A DNA stretch of 64,000 bases from assembly GCA_017621875.1 (NCBI GenBank), contig JAGASE010000001.1, forward strand, positions 310,001 to 374,000, given 5' to 3'. This DNA is from Clostridia bacterium (GTDB taxonomy: Bacteria; Bacillota; Clostridia; UBA1381). A program made the translations under genes and the position numbers. The notes under the pieces are model-generated. The model did no database searches. It had not been told where the DNA came from and saw nothing but the letters and a program-made list of their open reading frames with translations. This document shows positions 44,062-55,082 of the stretch, piece by piece; the stretch's first letter is position 1; every line of letters starts with the position of its first letter.

Positions 44062-45910
44062 TTTTTTACCTGTTTCGCAAAATGATATGAAAAAACGCGG
44101 CTGGGAGCAGCTTGATTTTCTTTATATTGTCGGTGACGCATATGTTGACCACCCCAGCTTCGGTCATGCAATAATTTCGCGTGTTCTGGAAAGCCGCGGC
44201 TACAGAGTGGGTATTATTTCGCAGCCCGATTGGCACAGTGCCGAGGATTTTAAACGGCTTGGACGACCAAAGCTCGGCGTACTGGTTTCGGCAGGAAATA
44301 TCGACTCTATGGTGAATCACTACACTGTCGGAAAAAAACGCAGGAGCTGTGATGCGTATGCTCCGGGAAATAAAGCAGGACAGCGTCCCGATCGGGCAAC
44401 TATTGTTTACTGTAACCGAATCCGCGAGGCTTTCGGCGATATTCCGCTCTTAATCGGAGGCGTGGAGGCAAGCCTGAGGCGTTTTGCACATTACGACTAT
44501 TGGGACGATAAGGTGAGGCGTTCAATTCTTTTGGACAGCCGTGCGGATATTCTCATGTACGGCATGGGCGAGCGGCAGATTACAGAAATTGCAGACTGTC
44601 TTGCAAGCGGTATGGACGTTAGGGATATTACCTATATAAAAGGAACGTGCTATCTTTCGGACACCTCTGATGTGTTTGACAGCGTGGAGATTCCGTCCTA
44701 TGAGGAGTGCTGTGAGGATAAGCGTGCATACGCAGACTCATGCAGGATTCAATATTATGAGCAAAATCCGTATATGGGAAAGACGGTTGTGCAAAAACAC
44801 GGGAATAAATATCTTGTGCAGAATCCGCCGGCAGAGCCGCTTTCGCGGCAGGAGCTTGATGATGTTTACGAGCTTGCGTATATGAAGACATACCACCCGA
44901 TGTATGAAAAATCAGGCGGTATTGACGCAATAAGTGAGGTTAAATTTTCAATAACAAGCTCAAGAGGGTGTTTCGGTAGCTGCAATTTTTGTGCGTTGGC
45001 TTTTCATCAGGGACGAATTGTTACCTCAAGAAGCCATGAATCTATCCTTCGAGAGGCAGAGGAAATGACAAAAATGCCCGATTTTAAGGGCTATATCCAT
45101 GACGTGGGTGGACCTACGGCGAATTTTCGTTTTCCTGCCTGCAAAAAGCAGAATACGCACGGGGCTTGTAAGGAAAAGCAGTGCCTTTTTCCAAAGCCAT
45201 GCAAAAATATGGAAATAAGTCATACCGAATATGCACAGCTTTTGGAAAAGCTTAGAGGTATAAAGGGAGTTAAAAAGGTTTTTATCCGCTCCGGAATACG
45301 GTTTGACTATCTGATAAATGATAAGGACGATAAGTTCTTTTATGATTTGTGCAAGCATCATATAAGCGGACAGCTGAAGGTTGCACCCGAGCATATTTCA
45401 GACAATGTTTTAAGGTATATGGGAAAGCCGTCAAATGCTGTTTATACAAGATTTGCGGAGAAATATAAAAAAATAAACAAGCAGCTCGGCAAAAAGCAGT
45501 ATCTGGTGCCGTACCTGATGTCCTCGCACCCCGGAAGTACACTTTCCGATGCGGTGGCACTTGCACTTTATTTAAAGGAAAACGGCATAAATCCGCAGCA
45601 GGTGCAGGATTTTTACCCGACGCCCGGAACAATTTCCACCTGTATGTTTTATACAGAGCTTGACCCGTTTACGATGAAAAAGGTGTATGTTCCGAAATCG
45701 CCCAAGGAAAAGGCGATGCAGCGTGCCCTTTTGCAGTATAAAAATCCCGAAAACTACAGATTGGTTGAAGAAGCACTCAGGCTGTGCGGTCGGGAGGATT
45801 TGATAGGATACGGTCCTGAATGTCTGATAAGACCGAGAGGAAATAAAAAGGAGAAAGAAAATGGCAAAAATTTTAAGCGGAAAAGAAGTATCGGCAAGAA
45901 TAAAAGGTGA
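44051..45910 (+). CDS. YgiQ-family radical SAM protein
   Basis: Protein of 619 residues. The N-terminal domain of the UPF0313 family ([40 protein letters not shown]) is followed by a radical SAM core with [16 protein letters not shown] and a C-terminal extension with [20 protein letters not shown]. The reaction is unknown. The start at 44051 lies within the ftsK end. The 3' end overlaps folD by 50 bases, and the folD ribosome site (AAGGAG) lies inside this gene. Confidence 0.92.
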   Translation: MKNDFLPVSQNDMKKRGWEQLDFLYIVGDAYVDHPSFGHAIISRVLESRGYRVGIISQPDWHSAEDFKRLGRPKLGVLVSAGNIDSMVNHYTVGKKRRSCDAYAPGNKAGQRPDRATIVYCNRIREAFGDIPLLIGGVEASLRRFAHYDYWDDKVRRSILLDSRADILMYGMGERQITEIADCLASGMDVRDITYIKGTCYLSDTSDVFDSVEIPSYEECCEDKRAYADSCRIQYYEQNPYMGKTVVQKHGNKYLVQNPPAEPLSRQELDDVYELAYMKTYHPMYEKSGGIDAISEVKFSITSSRGCFGSCNFCALAFHQGRIVTSRSHESILREAEEMTKMPDFKGYIHDVGGPTANFRFPACKKQNTHGACKEKQCLFPKPCKNMEISHTEYAQLLEKLRGIKGVKKVFIRSGIRFDYLINDKDDKFFYDLCKHHISGQLKVAPEHISDNVLRYMGKPSNAVYTRFAEKYKKINKQLGKKQYLVPYLMSSHPGSTLSDAVALALYLKENGINPQQVQDFYPTPGTISTCMFYTELDPFTMKKVYVPKSPKEKAMQRALLQYKNPENYRLVEEALRLCGREDLIGYGPECLIRPRGNKKEKENGKNFKRKRSIGKNKR

Positions 45911-46715
45911 GCTGAAAATCGAGGCGGAAAAGCTGAAGGAAAGCGGAATTATGCCCGGTCTTGCCGTAATAATAGTCGGTGATGACCCTGCGAGCAGGGT
46001 TTATGTGAACAATAAAAAGAAGGCGTGCGAGGAAATAGGAATCCACTCGGAGGAATATGCACTTCCTGCAGATACCGATGAGGCGGAGCTTCTTGCATTG
46101 ATTGACAGGCTTAACGGTGAAAAAAGCATTTCGGGAATACTGGTGCAGCTTCCTTTGCCAAAAGGGATTGATGAGGAAAAGGTTATAAACAGAATTGACC
46201 CCCAAAAGGACGTTGACGCCTTTCACCCTGTAAATGTAGGAAAAATCATGGTGGGGAATTATGATTTTGTACCATGTACACCTGCCGGAATTATGGAGCT
46301 TATCGCCGAAAGCGGCATCGACATTTCCGGCAAGGAATGTGTGGTTGTGGGAAGAAGTAATATTGTAGGAAAGCCTATGTCCATGCTGCTTCTGCACCAG
46401 AATGGAACGGTTACGGTATGCCACTCCCGTACAAAGGACCTAAAAGAGGTTACAAGGCGTGCCGATATTTTGGTTGTAGCAGTAGGAAGACCGAATTTTG
46501 TGACAGGTGATATGATTAAAGAGGGTGCGGTAGTTATTGATGTCGGTATAAACCGTATGGCGGATAAAAAGCTGACGGGTGATGTTGATTTTGAAACCGC
46601 CGAAAAGGTTGCTTCGGCAATTACTCCGGTTCCGGGAGGAGTTGGACCGATGACGATAGCAATGCTTATGAAAAATACGCTCAAGGCAGCGGTGATTAAT
46701 AAGGAGGATAACTAA
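45861..46715 (+). CDS. folD: Methylenetetrahydrofolate dehydrogenase / cyclohydrolase
   Basis: Bifunctional folate enzyme interconverting 5,10-methylene- and 10-formyl-THF, 284 residues. It shows the substrate motif [14 protein letters not shown] with the catalytic lysine, [14 protein letters not shown], the NADP loop [14 protein letters not shown], and the C-terminal [16 protein letters not shown]. It is packed between the YgiQ gene (overlap) and galK (no gap). Confidence 0.97.
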   Translation: MAKILSGKEVSARIKGELKIEAEKLKESGIMPGLAVIIVGDDPASRVYVNNKKKACEEIGIHSEEYALPADTDEAELLALIDRLNGEKSISGILVQLPLPKGIDEEKVINRIDPQKDVDAFHPVNVGKIMVGNYDFVPCTPAGIMELIAESGIDISGKECVVVGRSNIVGKPMSMLLLHQNGTVTVCHSRTKDLKEVTRRADILVVAVGRPNFVTGDMIKEGAVVIDVGINRMADKKLTGDVDFETAEKVASAITPVPGGVGPMTIAMLMKNTLKAAVINKEDN

Positions 46716-47996
46716 ATGAAAGCAGCAGAGTTAAAGGAAAAGATAAAGTATATTGACATTGAGTACATATATGCCTGCAAATCGGAGGAGAGAAAGGTAT
46801 ATGAAGACAGATTTGTAAAGGTTATTGATGGATTTTGCGGTGAATTTGGTGATGGCGACGGCTTGAGACTTTTCTCAGCTCCGGGAAGAACTGAAATCGG
46901 CGGAAACCATACCGACCATCAGCACGGAGCGGTGCTTGCCGGAGGTCTTAATTTAGACGTTATCGGAGCGGCTAAGCTCAACGGGACAAATACGATAAGA
47001 ATTAAATCGGAGGGCTATCCGATGGACGTTATTGATTTATCCGACCTTTCCGAAAACGAAGCTGAGTACGGAAAATCAGGGGCTATTATTAAGGGGATTG
47101 CAGCAAAGTTTGCTGAAATGGGATATAAGCTTGAGGGCTTTGATGCATACACTGTTTCAAGTGTATTAAAGGGCTCCGGAATGAGCTCTTCTGCCGCGTT
47201 TGAGGTGCTTGTGGCAAATATTATTAATTCGATGTTCGCAGCTAGCGAGGTCAACGCCGTTGAAATCGCAAAAATCGGACAGTTTGCGGAAAACGTGTAT
47301 TTCGGAAAGCCCTGCGGACTTTTAGACCAGATGGCGTGCTCTGTAAGCAATATGGTTGCGATTGATTTCGCATCAACCGAGAAACCTGTTGTGGAAAAAA
47401 TCGACTTCGATTTTGCAAAAACAAATCATGCACTGTGCATTATTGATACCGGTGCGGATCATTCCGACCTTACCGATGAATATGCGGCAATCCCGACCGA
47501 AATGAAGAAGGTTGCGGCATTTTTCGGAAAGGAATTTCTAAATGACGTTAAAAAAGAAGAATTTATGGGTAAAATAAAGGAAATAAGGGAAGCGATTAGC
47601 GATGACCGTGCGGTGCTTCGTGCAATTCATTATTTCAATGAGACCGAAAGGGCAAAGGCTGAGGCAAAGGCACTTAAAAACGGCGATTTTGACGGATTTT
47701 TGCAGCTTGTAAAAAAATCGGGACTTTCTTCATATATGTATCTGCAGAATGTGTATGCCGCAAGTATGCCGCATGCACAGGCGGTAAGCCTTTCGCTGGC
47801 ACTTTGCGATGAAATCCTGGGAGACCGCGGTGCATACCGCGTACACGGCGGCGGCTTTGCCGGAACAATTCAGGCTTTCGTTCCTTATGATATGCTTGAT
47901 GAATTTAAAACTAAAATTGAGGCGGTACTCGGCGAGGGTATGTGCCATGTTCTTGCAATCAGACCTGTCGGCGGATGCGAAATCAAAATAAAATAA
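46716..47996 (+). CDS. galK: Galactokinase
   Basis: GHMP kinase that phosphorylates galactose at C1, 426 residues, slightly longer than usual owing to an N-terminal helix region (1-45). Motifs: the substrate signature FSAPGRTEIGGNHTDHQHGA, the ATP loop VLKGSGMSSSAAFEVLVANI, and the C-terminal GGGFAGTIQAFVP. It starts directly after the folD stop with AAGGAGG inside folD. No galT or galE lies nearby. Confidence 0.94.
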   Translation: MKAAELKEKIKYIDIEYIYACKSEERKVYEDRFVKVIDGFCGEFGDGDGLRLFSAPGRTEIGGNHTDHQHGAVLAGGLNLDVIGAAKLNGTNTIRIKSEGYPMDVIDLSDLSENEAEYGKSGAIIKGIAAKFAEMGYKLEGFDAYTVSSVLKGSGMSSSAAFEVLVANIINSMFAASEVNAVEIAKIGQFAENVYFGKPCGLLDQMACSVSNMVAIDFASTEKPVVEKIDFDFAKTNHALCIIDTGADHSDLTDEYAAIPTEMKKVAAFFGKEFLNDVKKEEFMGKIKEIREAISDDRAVLRAIHYFNETERAKAEAKALKNGDFDGFLQLVKKSGLSSYMYLQNVYAASMPHAQAVSLSLALCDEILGDRGAYRVHGGGFAGTIQAFVPYDMLDEFKTKIEAVLGEGMCHVLAIRPVGGCEIKIK

Positions 47997-48006
47997 CACA
48001 AAAAGA

Positions 48007-48035
48007 TTGCAAGTAAAAGAAAATAATGGTATAAT
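48007..48035 (+). promoter_or_regulatory. Promoter of the pyrH operon
   Basis: TTGCAA at 48007-48012 and TATAAT at 48030-48035, 17 bases apart. A 12-codon frame with its own GGAG follows at 48055-48093, ahead of pyrH. Confidence 0.65.
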
Positions 48036-48111
48036 ATTTTTAACGGAGCTTATTATGCGGAAAAAACGCCATGTAAGCTGCAAAAATACTTAATAAAATA
48101 CGGAGGTCAGT

Positions 48112-48831
48112 ATGGGTGCGAAATACAAAAAGGTATTGATAAAGGTAAGCGGAGAGGCACTTGCAGGAGAAAAAGGGCATGGACTTGATGTACCTACAAT
48201 GCATAAAATCTGCGAAAGCATTAAAAAAGTCGTGGATATGGGAGTTCAGGTATCGGTTGTAGTCGGCGGCGGAAATATCTGGAGAGGCAGAAGCAGCGGA
48301 GGCATGGACAGGACAAGAGCCGACCACATGGGAATGCTGGCAACCTGTATCAACGCCTTGGGACTATGCTCGGAGCTTGAGGACTGCGGCGTGGATACCC
48401 GCGTGCAGACAGCGATTGAAATGCGTCAGATTGCAGAGCCTTACATAAGACTTAAAGCGATAAGACATCTGGAAAAGGGCAGAGTAGTAATCTTCGGTGC
48501 AGGAACAGGAAATCCGTTCATGTCAACCGATACAACAGCGGCTCTGCGTGCCATTGAAACCGAGGCAGAAGTGATTCTTCTTGCCAAAAAGGTAGACGCT
48601 GTTTATGATTCAGACCCTAACATAAACCCGAATGCGAAAAAGTTCGACGCACTGTCCTTTAACGATATCCTGTCAATGGAGCTGGGCGTTATGGATTCAA
48701 CCGCTGCGTCGATGTGCCGCGACAACGATATGCCGATTTTGGTGTTTGGACTTGATGACCCCGAAAATATAGTAAAAGCCGTAAGCGGCGAAAAAATAGG
48801 AACCTTGGTAACAAAGGACGGAACAAGATAA
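48112..48831 (+). CDS. pyrH: UMP kinase
   Basis: Hexameric bacterial UMP kinase, UMP to UDP, 239 residues, amino-acid-kinase fold. Motifs: [50 protein letters not shown] and [17 protein letters not shown] precedes the ATG. It heads the pyrH-frr-uppS-cdsA-dxr-rseP-ispG series; rpsB and tsf, usually before it, are absent, and galK takes that place. Confidence 0.97.
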   Translation: MGAKYKKVLIKVSGEALAGEKGHGLDVPTMHKICESIKKVVDMGVQVSVVVGGGNIWRGRSSGGMDRTRADHMGMLATCINALGLCSELEDCGVDTRVQTAIEMRQIAEPYIRLKAIRHLEKGRVVIFGAGTGNPFMSTDTTAALRAIETEAEVILLAKKVDAVYDSDPNINPNAKKFDALSFNDILSMELGVMDSTAASMCRDNDMPILVFGLDDPENIVKAVSGEKIGTLVTKDGTR

Positions 48832-48860
48832 AATTTTTATAAAGAAAGGTAAGTGAGATT

Positions 48861-49412
48861 ATGGGAAAATATCCGGAAATTGAAGAAAGAATGAATAAGA
48901 GAGTGGAGGGTTTTCACTCAGAGCTTAAAACAATAAGAGCAGGAAGAGCAAATGCATCTGTTTTAGACAAGATATCGGTTGAATATTACGGAGCGATGAC
49001 TCCGATTGCACAGATAGGCTCAATCTCGACTCCGGAGCCGAGAATGCTTGTAATTCAGCCATGGGATCAGTCAATACTCGGCGAAATCGAAAAGGCTATC
49101 AACAAATCAGATATCGGTATCGCACCGCAGAATGACGGTAAGGTTATAAGACTTACCTTCCCGCCGCTTACCGAGGAGAGAAGAAAAGAGCTTGTAAAAA
49201 CTGTTAAAAAGTATTCCGAGGAGGCAAAGGTTCAGGTAAGAAACGCACGCCGCGACGCTATGGATGAATACAAAAAGAAACAGAAGGCTTCTGAAATTAC
49301 CGAGGACGATTTAAAGGGTATTGAGAAGGATATTCAGGCACTGACGGATAAATACATCAAGGAAATTGATGATATAACTGCAGCGAAGGAAAAAGAAATA
49401 CTTGATGTTTAA
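48861..49412 (+). CDS. frr: Ribosome recycling factor
   Basis: Splits post-termination ribosomes with EF-G, 183 residues, the typical length. It shows the conserved helical ends [20 protein letters not shown] and [20 protein letters not shown]. It follows pyrH by 29 bases with AAAGG upstream. Confidence 0.97.
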   Translation: MGKYPEIEERMNKRVEGFHSELKTIRAGRANASVLDKISVEYYGAMTPIAQIGSISTPEPRMLVIQPWDQSILGEIEKAINKSDIGIAPQNDGKVIRLTFPPLTEERRKELVKTVKKYSEEAKVQVRNARRDAMDEYKKKQKASEITEDDLKGIEKDIQALTDKYIKEIDDITAAKEKEILDV

Positions 49413-49419
49413 TTTTAGC

Positions 49420-49456
49420 GGGGGTGCTGCGTAAGACATGGTCTTAACGCAGCAGC
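49420..49456. other. Hairpin in the frr-uppS gap
   Basis: GCTGCGTAAGAC and GTCTTAACGCAGC form a nearly perfect stem around ATG. There is no T run, so it is more likely an mRNA processing or stabilising structure than a terminator. Confidence 0.5.
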
Positions 49457-49480
49457 CCTTATCGTATAATGAGGTAAATT

Positions 49481-50221
49481 ATGCTTTTTAAGAAAAAGAA
49501 CAGAAAAAGTGAGCTTGATATGAGCCGTCTTCCGACTCATATCGGTGTGATTATGGACGGTAACGGCAGATGGGCAAAAAAACGCGGTCTGCCGCGGAGT
49601 GCAGGACATCAGGCAGGGGCGGATACACTGAAAAAAATAGTTACGGAATGTAACAAAATGGGCATAAAATATATAACCGTTTATGCGTTTTCCACCGAAA
49701 ACTGGAAGCGTCCGAAGGAGGAGGTTGATTTTTTGATGAACCTTCTTATGAGCTATTTAAAGGACGCAGAACGTACCTTGGCGGGTGAAAATGTTGTAAT
49801 TCGTGCAATCGGTTCAAGGCGGGAGCTTTCGGAGGAAATGTGCCGTCAGATTGAAAAAACCGAGAATTTCACGAAAAATAATACGGGAATTGTTATGAAT
49901 ATCGCTCTTAATTACGGCGGACGCGAGGAAATTGTTCACGCAGTTAAAGATATCTTCAAAAAGCTTGAGGACGGCGAATGTAATATTGGCGATGTTGATG
50001 CGGATATGATTTCGGATAATTTATATACAAAAGGTCAGCCTGACCCGGATTTTATTATCCGAACGAGCAACGAGCAAAGACTGTCAAATTTCATGATGTG
50101 GCAGGCGTCCTATTCGGAGTTTTATTTTACCGAAAGGCTGTGGCCGGATTTTTCCGTAAAGGATTTGCATGATGCGATTATAGAGTATCAGAGCAGGGAC
50201 AGAAGATACGGAGGCGTGTAA
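49481..50221 (+). CDS. uppS: Undecaprenyl diphosphate synthase
   Basis: Cis-prenyltransferase that makes the C55 carrier lipid for cell-wall synthesis, 246 residues. Motifs: VIMDGNGRWAKKRGLPR with the catalytic Asp, TVYAFSTENWKRP, and the C-terminal PDPDFIIRTSNEQRLSNFM. GAGG precedes the ATG. Second lipid-carrier step in this operon. Confidence 0.97.
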   Translation: MLFKKKNRKSELDMSRLPTHIGVIMDGNGRWAKKRGLPRSAGHQAGADTLKKIVTECNKMGIKYITVYAFSTENWKRPKEEVDFLMNLLMSYLKDAERTLAGENVVIRAIGSRRELSEEMCRQIEKTENFTKNNTGIVMNIALNYGGREEIVHAVKDIFKKLEDGECNIGDVDADMISDNLYTKGQPDPDFIIRTSNEQRLSNFMMWQASYSEFYFTERLWPDFSVKDLHDAIIEYQSRDRRYGGV

Positions 50222-50290
50222 CTTGCACGTTGAGAATAACGAATAAGGGTGAAAACGGCTGTGAGCCGACTCACGGAAAAGGTGGTTAAA

Positions 50291-51085
50291 ATGTTAAAAA
50301 GAATACTTACTTCTATAATAGGCTTAGTGGTGTTTTTCGGAGTAATATTTTCGCATCATTATGTGCTTTACAGTGCTGTTATATTGCTTATTATGGGCAT
50401 GCTGTATGAGGTATACGGAGTGATGGGAATAAGAAAAGAGCTGAAGGCAGTCGGATTTTTGTCTGCACTTATCATCTGTGCCGGCTTTCTTTTCGGAAGA
50501 ATGATAGCGGCAGGAGTTATTTCCTGTATGCTGTTCCTTTTGATGATGATTTATCTGCATGGAAAAAGCGACTCGAAAGAGGTTCTTTCCGCGGCATTTA
50601 TGACAATATTCATCACCGTATTTATGACAATGCTTATTTTAATCCGCAGGAGATGTGACAGATACACCGTAATTCTGCCGTTTATATGTGCGTGGCTTAC
50701 CGATACCGGTGCGTATTTTGCGGGAACATTTTTAGGAAAGCATAAGCTTGTTCCGAACATCAGCCCAAAGAAAACAATCGAAGGAGCTATCGGGGGTATA
50801 CTGCTTTCTACAATCGGAAGTGTTTTGTATATAGTTATAATGGTTGCGGTAATGGCAGGCGGCATGGCAAGCACAGAGGCTGTTTTGAAATTTGCGTTTA
50901 TCGGCTTTATCGGCTCATTTTTGGCACAGGCAGGCGATCTGATTGCGTCCTGCATAAAGCGTGATTGCGGCAAAAAGGATTACGGCTCAATTCTTCCGGG
51001 ACACGGCGGAATTATGGACAGATTCGACAGCGTGATTTTTGTAACGCCGTTTGTGTATTATGCTATGATACACCTTGTTCTTTAA
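50291..51085 (+). CDS. cdsA: Phosphatidate cytidylyltransferase
   Basis: Membrane enzyme making CDP-diacylglycerol, 264 residues, about eight hydrophobic segments. The family signature KRDCGKKDYGSILPGHGGIM and DRFDS is at the C-terminus. The ATG at 50291 with AAGGTGG upstream is preferred to the GTG at 50249, which would add a hydrophilic, untypical start. Confidence 0.95.
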   Translation: MLKRILTSIIGLVVFFGVIFSHHYVLYSAVILLIMGMLYEVYGVMGIRKELKAVGFLSALIICAGFLFGRMIAAGVISCMLFLLMMIYLHGKSDSKEVLSAAFMTIFITVFMTMLILIRRRCDRYTVILPFICAWLTDTGAYFAGTFLGKHKLVPNISPKKTIEGAIGGILLSTIGSVLYIVIMVAVMAGGMASTEAVLKFAFIGFIGSFLAQAGDLIASCIKRDCGKKDYGSILPGHGGIMDRFDSVIFVTPFVYYAMIHLVL

Positions 51086-51193
51086 GAAAGATAAGGCTGA
51101 ATAAATTTCTGAGGCTGACTGCATATAAGCCGCATTTTGGCATTTGGAGATTTTTTCGCTATTCTGCCGTTTGTGTGAAAAGGAATGGTAATA

Positions 51194-52345
51194 ATGATGA
51201 ATTTTGAACATAATATATCAATATTGGGCTCTACCGGCTCAATAGGTACGCAAACTCTTGAGGTAGCACGGGCATATAAGGGAATACGTGTCCATGCACT
51301 CTCGGCATATTCAAATATTGACCTTTTGGAGAAGCAGACAAGAGAGTTCAATCCCCGACTTGTGTGCGTATTTGATGAAAAAAAAGCAGAGGAATTTAAA
51401 ATAAGAGTTGCAGATACCGATGTTAAGGTTGTGTCGGGAAGGGACGGTCTTATTGAGGCTGCAGTCTGCCCGGGTGCAGATACCGTTGTTACTGCAGTGG
51501 TAGGAATTTCGGGACTTTTGCCTACAATCGAGGCAATAAAAGCAGGAAAAAATATTGCACTTGCGAATAAGGAAACTCTTGTAACAGGCGGACATATCGT
51601 TACAAGGCTTGCACGCGAGAATAATGTAAAACTTTTGCCGGTAGACAGCGAGCATTCTGCAATATTCCAATCATTGCAGGGAAACCCGAAAAAAATAAAA
51701 AAGATACTTTTAACGGCGTCGGGAGGCCCTTTTTTCGGCAAGACGAGGGAGGAGCTCAAAAGCATAACGCCGGAGCAGGCACTAAAGCACCCGAACTGGG
51801 ATATGGGTGCAAAGGTGACGATAGATTCCTCAACACTTGTGAATAAGGGACTTGAGGTAATCGAGGCAAAATGGCTGTTTGATGTGGATATTGACAAAAT
51901 AGAGGTTTTGGTACATAGGCAGAGCGTACTTCATTCCGCGGTTATGTACGAGGATAATGCGGTTATTGCTCAGCTTGGCGTGCCGGATATGAAGCTGCCG
52001 ATACAGTATGCACTTACCTATCCCGACAGACTGCCTATGCAGGGAAATGAGCTGGATTTTACAAAATACCCGGAGTTGACCTTTGCAAAGCCGGACACCG
52101 AAACGTTTTATGCCCTGGAGCTTGCGAAGAAGGCAGGACGCGAGGGAGGAATCCTTCCAACGGTCTTTAACGGCAGTGATGAGGCTGCGGTAGAGCTGTT
52201 TTTAAAGGGTAAAATAGGATACCTTGACATTGCGGATTCGATAGCCGATGCAATGGATAGGGTGAAAAATATTGAAAATCCGTCGGTAGAGGAAATTCTT
52301 GAGGCGGATAAGTTTGCCAGAGAAGCGGTATATTCAAGGAGTTGA
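51194..52345 (+). CDS. dxr: 1-deoxy-D-xylulose 5-phosphate reductoisomerase
   Basis: MEP-pathway enzyme, DXP to MEP with NADPH, 383 residues. N-terminal ISILGSTGSIGTQTLEV, the substrate region PVDSEHSAIFQSL, and DMGAKVTIDSSTLVNKGLEV are intact. Of three candidate ATGs (51185, 51194, 51197) the second or third fits the AAAAGGA best. It lies 108 bases after cdsA. Confidence 0.96.
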   Translation: MMNFEHNISILGSTGSIGTQTLEVARAYKGIRVHALSAYSNIDLLEKQTREFNPRLVCVFDEKKAEEFKIRVADTDVKVVSGRDGLIEAAVCPGADTVVTAVVGISGLLPTIEAIKAGKNIALANKETLVTGGHIVTRLARENNVKLLPVDSEHSAIFQSLQGNPKKIKKILLTASGGPFFGKTREELKSITPEQALKHPNWDMGAKVTIDSSTLVNKGLEVIEAKWLFDVDIDKIEVLVHRQSVLHSAVMYEDNAVIAQLGVPDMKLPIQYALTYPDRLPMQGNELDFTKYPELTFAKPDTETFYALELAKKAGREGGILPTVFNGSDEAAVELFLKGKIGYLDIADSIADAMDRVKNIENPSVEEILEADKFAREAVYSRS

Positions 52346-52348
52346 TGT

Positions 52349-53506
52349 TTGTTGGTTACAGCGATTGTAACGATTGTGATTTTTCTTGTGATGATTACTC
52401 TGCACGAGTTTGGACATTTTATAATGGCAAAAACGGTAGGAGTTAAGGTGCTTGAGTTTTCGGTTGGTATGGGACCTGCAATTTTTAAAAGGCAGGGTAC
52501 GGAAACTCTGTATTCTGTGCGTGTTTTCCCGATAGGCGGCTACTGCAAGCTGGAGGGCGAAGACGGAGACAGCGATGACCCTTCTGCATTTTCAAATCAA
52601 AAGCTGTGGAAACGGTTTTTGGTTGTTTCTGCCGGTGCAGTCTTTAACCTGATTTTGGGATTTATACTTTTTGTTATTATAGTCGGCATGACGGGACCGT
52701 TTCTGTCAAACACTGTCGGAAAGGTTGATGAAAGGTCATATCTTGCACAGTCGGGAGTGGTGGCAGGTGACAAAATTATAGCGATAGACGGGCATAAAAT
52801 TAATTTTTATGACGATATTGCGTTGTATACGGGCGAGTTTTCAGAGGATACCGAGTTTGATCTTACTGTAAAGCGTAACGGAGAAAAGCTTAAATTCAAA
52901 TTAAAGCCGTCGGTAAACGTGACTACGGTTACGTATGACAGAAATTCCGCAAGCTATACAGATACCATAAACGGCATAACGGAGCAGTATACCAGAAGCT
53001 TTGATGAGGGAGTGATTCCTGAAGCATATATCGGCAAAGAGGTTACAACAACACGCTGTATAATCGGCTTTGAGCCGCTTGTGGTTGATGTTACTGCGAG
53101 AAATATTCTGCCTCAGGCTTGGCACTACACCGGATATATTGCAAGAAGCATTTTTATGGCACTGGGTGAGATGTTCACCGGAGAGACAGGACTTGACAAT
53201 GTTTCGGGACCTGTGGGTGTTGCCGGAGTTGTAAGCGAGGCGGTAAATTCCGGAACAAATCACCGCGAGAGCTTTATAAATATTTTGTTTATAGTTGCTA
53301 TGCTGACAGTAAACCTCGGAATTTTTAATCTTTTACCGCTGCCGGCACTTGACGGCGGACGCTTGTTCTTTATGCTGATAGAGCTGGTAAGAGGAAAGCC
53401 TGTTCCTCCCGAAAAGGAGGGCGTGGTGCATGCAATCGGACTGCTGCTGCTTTTGGCACTGGCTGTCGTAATATGCTTTAATGATATTTTGAAGCTTATA
53501 GGATAA
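52349..53506 (+). CDS. rseP: RseP-type site-2 zinc metalloprotease
   Basis: Intramembrane protease of 385 residues. Zinc motif [11 protein letters not shown] near the N-terminus, a PDZ domain in the middle ([20 protein letters not shown]), and the C-terminal [12 protein letters not shown] supplying the third metal ligand. Members cleave anti-sigma factors and signal peptides. The start is TTG (52349 or 52352), with AAGGAG seven bases upstream, only a few bases after dxr. A long insert, about 195-235, separates the PDZ domain from the C-terminal helices. Confidence 0.94.
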   Translation: MLVTAIVTIVIFLVMITLHEFGHFIMAKTVGVKVLEFSVGMGPAIFKRQGTETLYSVRVFPIGGYCKLEGEDGDSDDPSAFSNQKLWKRFLVVSAGAVFNLILGFILFVIIVGMTGPFLSNTVGKVDERSYLAQSGVVAGDKIIAIDGHKINFYDDIALYTGEFSEDTEFDLTVKRNGEKLKFKLKPSVNVTTVTYDRNSASYTDTINGITEQYTRSFDEGVIPEAYIGKEVTTTRCIIGFEPLVVDVTARNILPQAWHYTGYIARSIFMALGEMFTGETGLDNVSGPVGVAGVVSEAVNSGTNHRESFINILFIVAMLTVNLGIFNLLPLPALDGGRLFFMLIELVRGKPVPPEKEGVVHAIGLLLLLALAVVICFNDILKLIG

Positions 53507-53535
53507 AGCACCAAGGAAGAAGGAGTTACGTTGTT

Positions 53536-54573
53536 ATGAAAAGAGAAGTAAATGTTGGCGGAGTGAAAATCGGCGGTGAAAATCCGATTTCCATTCAGTC
53601 GATGACAAATACCGATACGCGAAATGTTACAGAAACGGTAAGCCAGATAAAGCGTCTTGAAACCGCGGGATGTCAGATTATACGCGTTGCGGTTTTGGAT
53701 ATGGACGCAGCAAGAGCTGTAGGCGAGATAAAAAAGCAAATTAATATTCCGCTTGTATGCGATATTCACTTTGATTATCGCCTGGCTTTGGAGTGTATAA
53801 AAAACGGCGTTGACAAGGTGAGAATTAATCCCGGAAATATAGGAGATATGGACAGAGTGCGTCAGGTGGCGGACGCTTGCCGCGAACGCGGAATCCCTAT
53901 AAGAATAGGTGTAAACGGAGGCTCGCTGCAGAAGGATATTTTAGAAAAATATAAAAAACCTACTGCCGATGCCTTGGTGGAAAGTGCTCTTTGGCATGTT
54001 GAAATTCTTGATTCATTGAATTTCTTTGATGTTGTGGTGTCGATAAAGGTGTCCGACGTTCCTGCAATGCTTGAAGCATACCGAAAGTTTAATGCGATGA
54101 ATGATATCCCGCTGCATATAGGCGTTACCGAGGCAGGAACGGCGAGCGGCGGAATGATAAAATCGGCTGTGGGAATAGGTGCGTTGCTTTCGGAGGGAAT
54201 AGGCAATACAATGCGTGTTTCGCTTACGGCAGACCCTGTTCAGGAAATTTATGCCGCAAAGGAAATTTTGAAGGTGCTGGGACTGCGACGTCAGGGAGCA
54301 GAGCTGATTTCCTGCCCTACCTGCGGAAGAACGCAGATTGATATGATACCGATTGCAGAGGAAATGGAAAAACGTCTGCTTACAGTTGACAAGGATATCA
54401 AGGTTGCGGTTATGGGCTGTGCAGTGAACGGTCCCGGAGAGGCACGCGAGGCGGATATCGGTGTAGCGGGCGGCATCGGTGAGGGACTGATATTTAAAAA
54501 AGGCGAGATTATAAAAAAGGTTGCGGAAAAGGATATTATACCTGCACTGATGGAGGAAATTGCAAGGCTGTAG
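53536..54573 (+). CDS. ispG: 4-hydroxy-3-methylbut-2-en-1-yl diphosphate synthase
   Basis: [4Fe-4S] enzyme of the MEP pathway, 345 residues. It opens with [14 protein letters not shown]. Cluster cysteines lie in [13 protein letters not shown] and [20 protein letters not shown]. It follows rseP by 29 bases with AAGGAG upstream. Together with dxr and uppS it gives the operon a strong isoprenoid/lipid-carrier theme. Confidence 0.97.
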   Translation: MKREVNVGGVKIGGENPISIQSMTNTDTRNVTETVSQIKRLETAGCQIIRVAVLDMDAARAVGEIKKQINIPLVCDIHFDYRLALECIKNGVDKVRINPGNIGDMDRVRQVADACRERGIPIRIGVNGGSLQKDILEKYKKPTADALVESALWHVEILDSLNFFDVVVSIKVSDVPAMLEAYRKFNAMNDIPLHIGVTEAGTASGGMIKSAVGIGALLSEGIGNTMRVSLTADPVQEIYAAKEILKVLGLRRQGAELISCPTCGRTQIDMIPIAEEMEKRLLTVDKDIKVAVMGCAVNGPGEAREADIGVAGGIGEGLIFKKGEIIKKVAEKDIIPALMEEIARL

Positions 54574-54644
54574 CCATAAAGTTACTCTTGCCACCGACTT
54601 CTTAAGATTAAATTTTGTGCTTTTAGCACAGAAAGGATATTAGA

Positions 54645-55082
54645 ATGAACAAATACTTGATTATAAACGGACCGAATCTGAATATGCTCGGTATTCGCGA
54701 GCCTGCGGTGTACGGAAGCCGCACGTATGACGATTTATGCGAATATATCCGGGATTTTGCGAAAAAAATAAACGTAGAGGTTGATTTTTTTCAAAGCAAC
54801 TCGGAGGGCGAGCTTGTAACGGAAATTCAGAAGACACTGGGAAAATACGACGGAATTGTGATGAATCCGGGTGCCTATGCACATTATTCCTTCGCAATAC
54901 ATGATGCGATAAAGGCGGTTACAACGCCTTGTGCCGAGGTACATATTTCGGATATTCATTCGCGTGAGGAGTTTCGCAGAACTTCTGTAACGGCACCTGC
55001 CTGCTGTCATATGATTTCAGGCAAGGGCTTTGACAGCTATACTATCGCTTTGGAGATGCTGGAAAATGACAAGAACAGATAA
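54645..55082 (+). CDS. aroQ: 3-dehydroquinate dehydratase, type II
   Basis: Shikimate-pathway dehydratase, 145 residues, dodecameric type. Motifs: INGPNLNMLGIREPAVYG, the FQSNSEGELV loop, NPGAYAHYSFAIHDAI, and EVHISDIHSREEFRRTS. GAAAGGA precedes the ATG. Its end overlaps the next gene by 17 bases. Confidence 0.97.
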   Translation: MNKYLIINGPNLNMLGIREPAVYGSRTYDDLCEYIRDFAKKINVEVDFFQSNSEGELVTEIQKTLGKYDGIVMNPGAYAHYSFAIHDAIKAVTTPCAEVHISDIHSREEFRRTSVTAPACCHMISGKGFDSYTIALEMLENDKNR

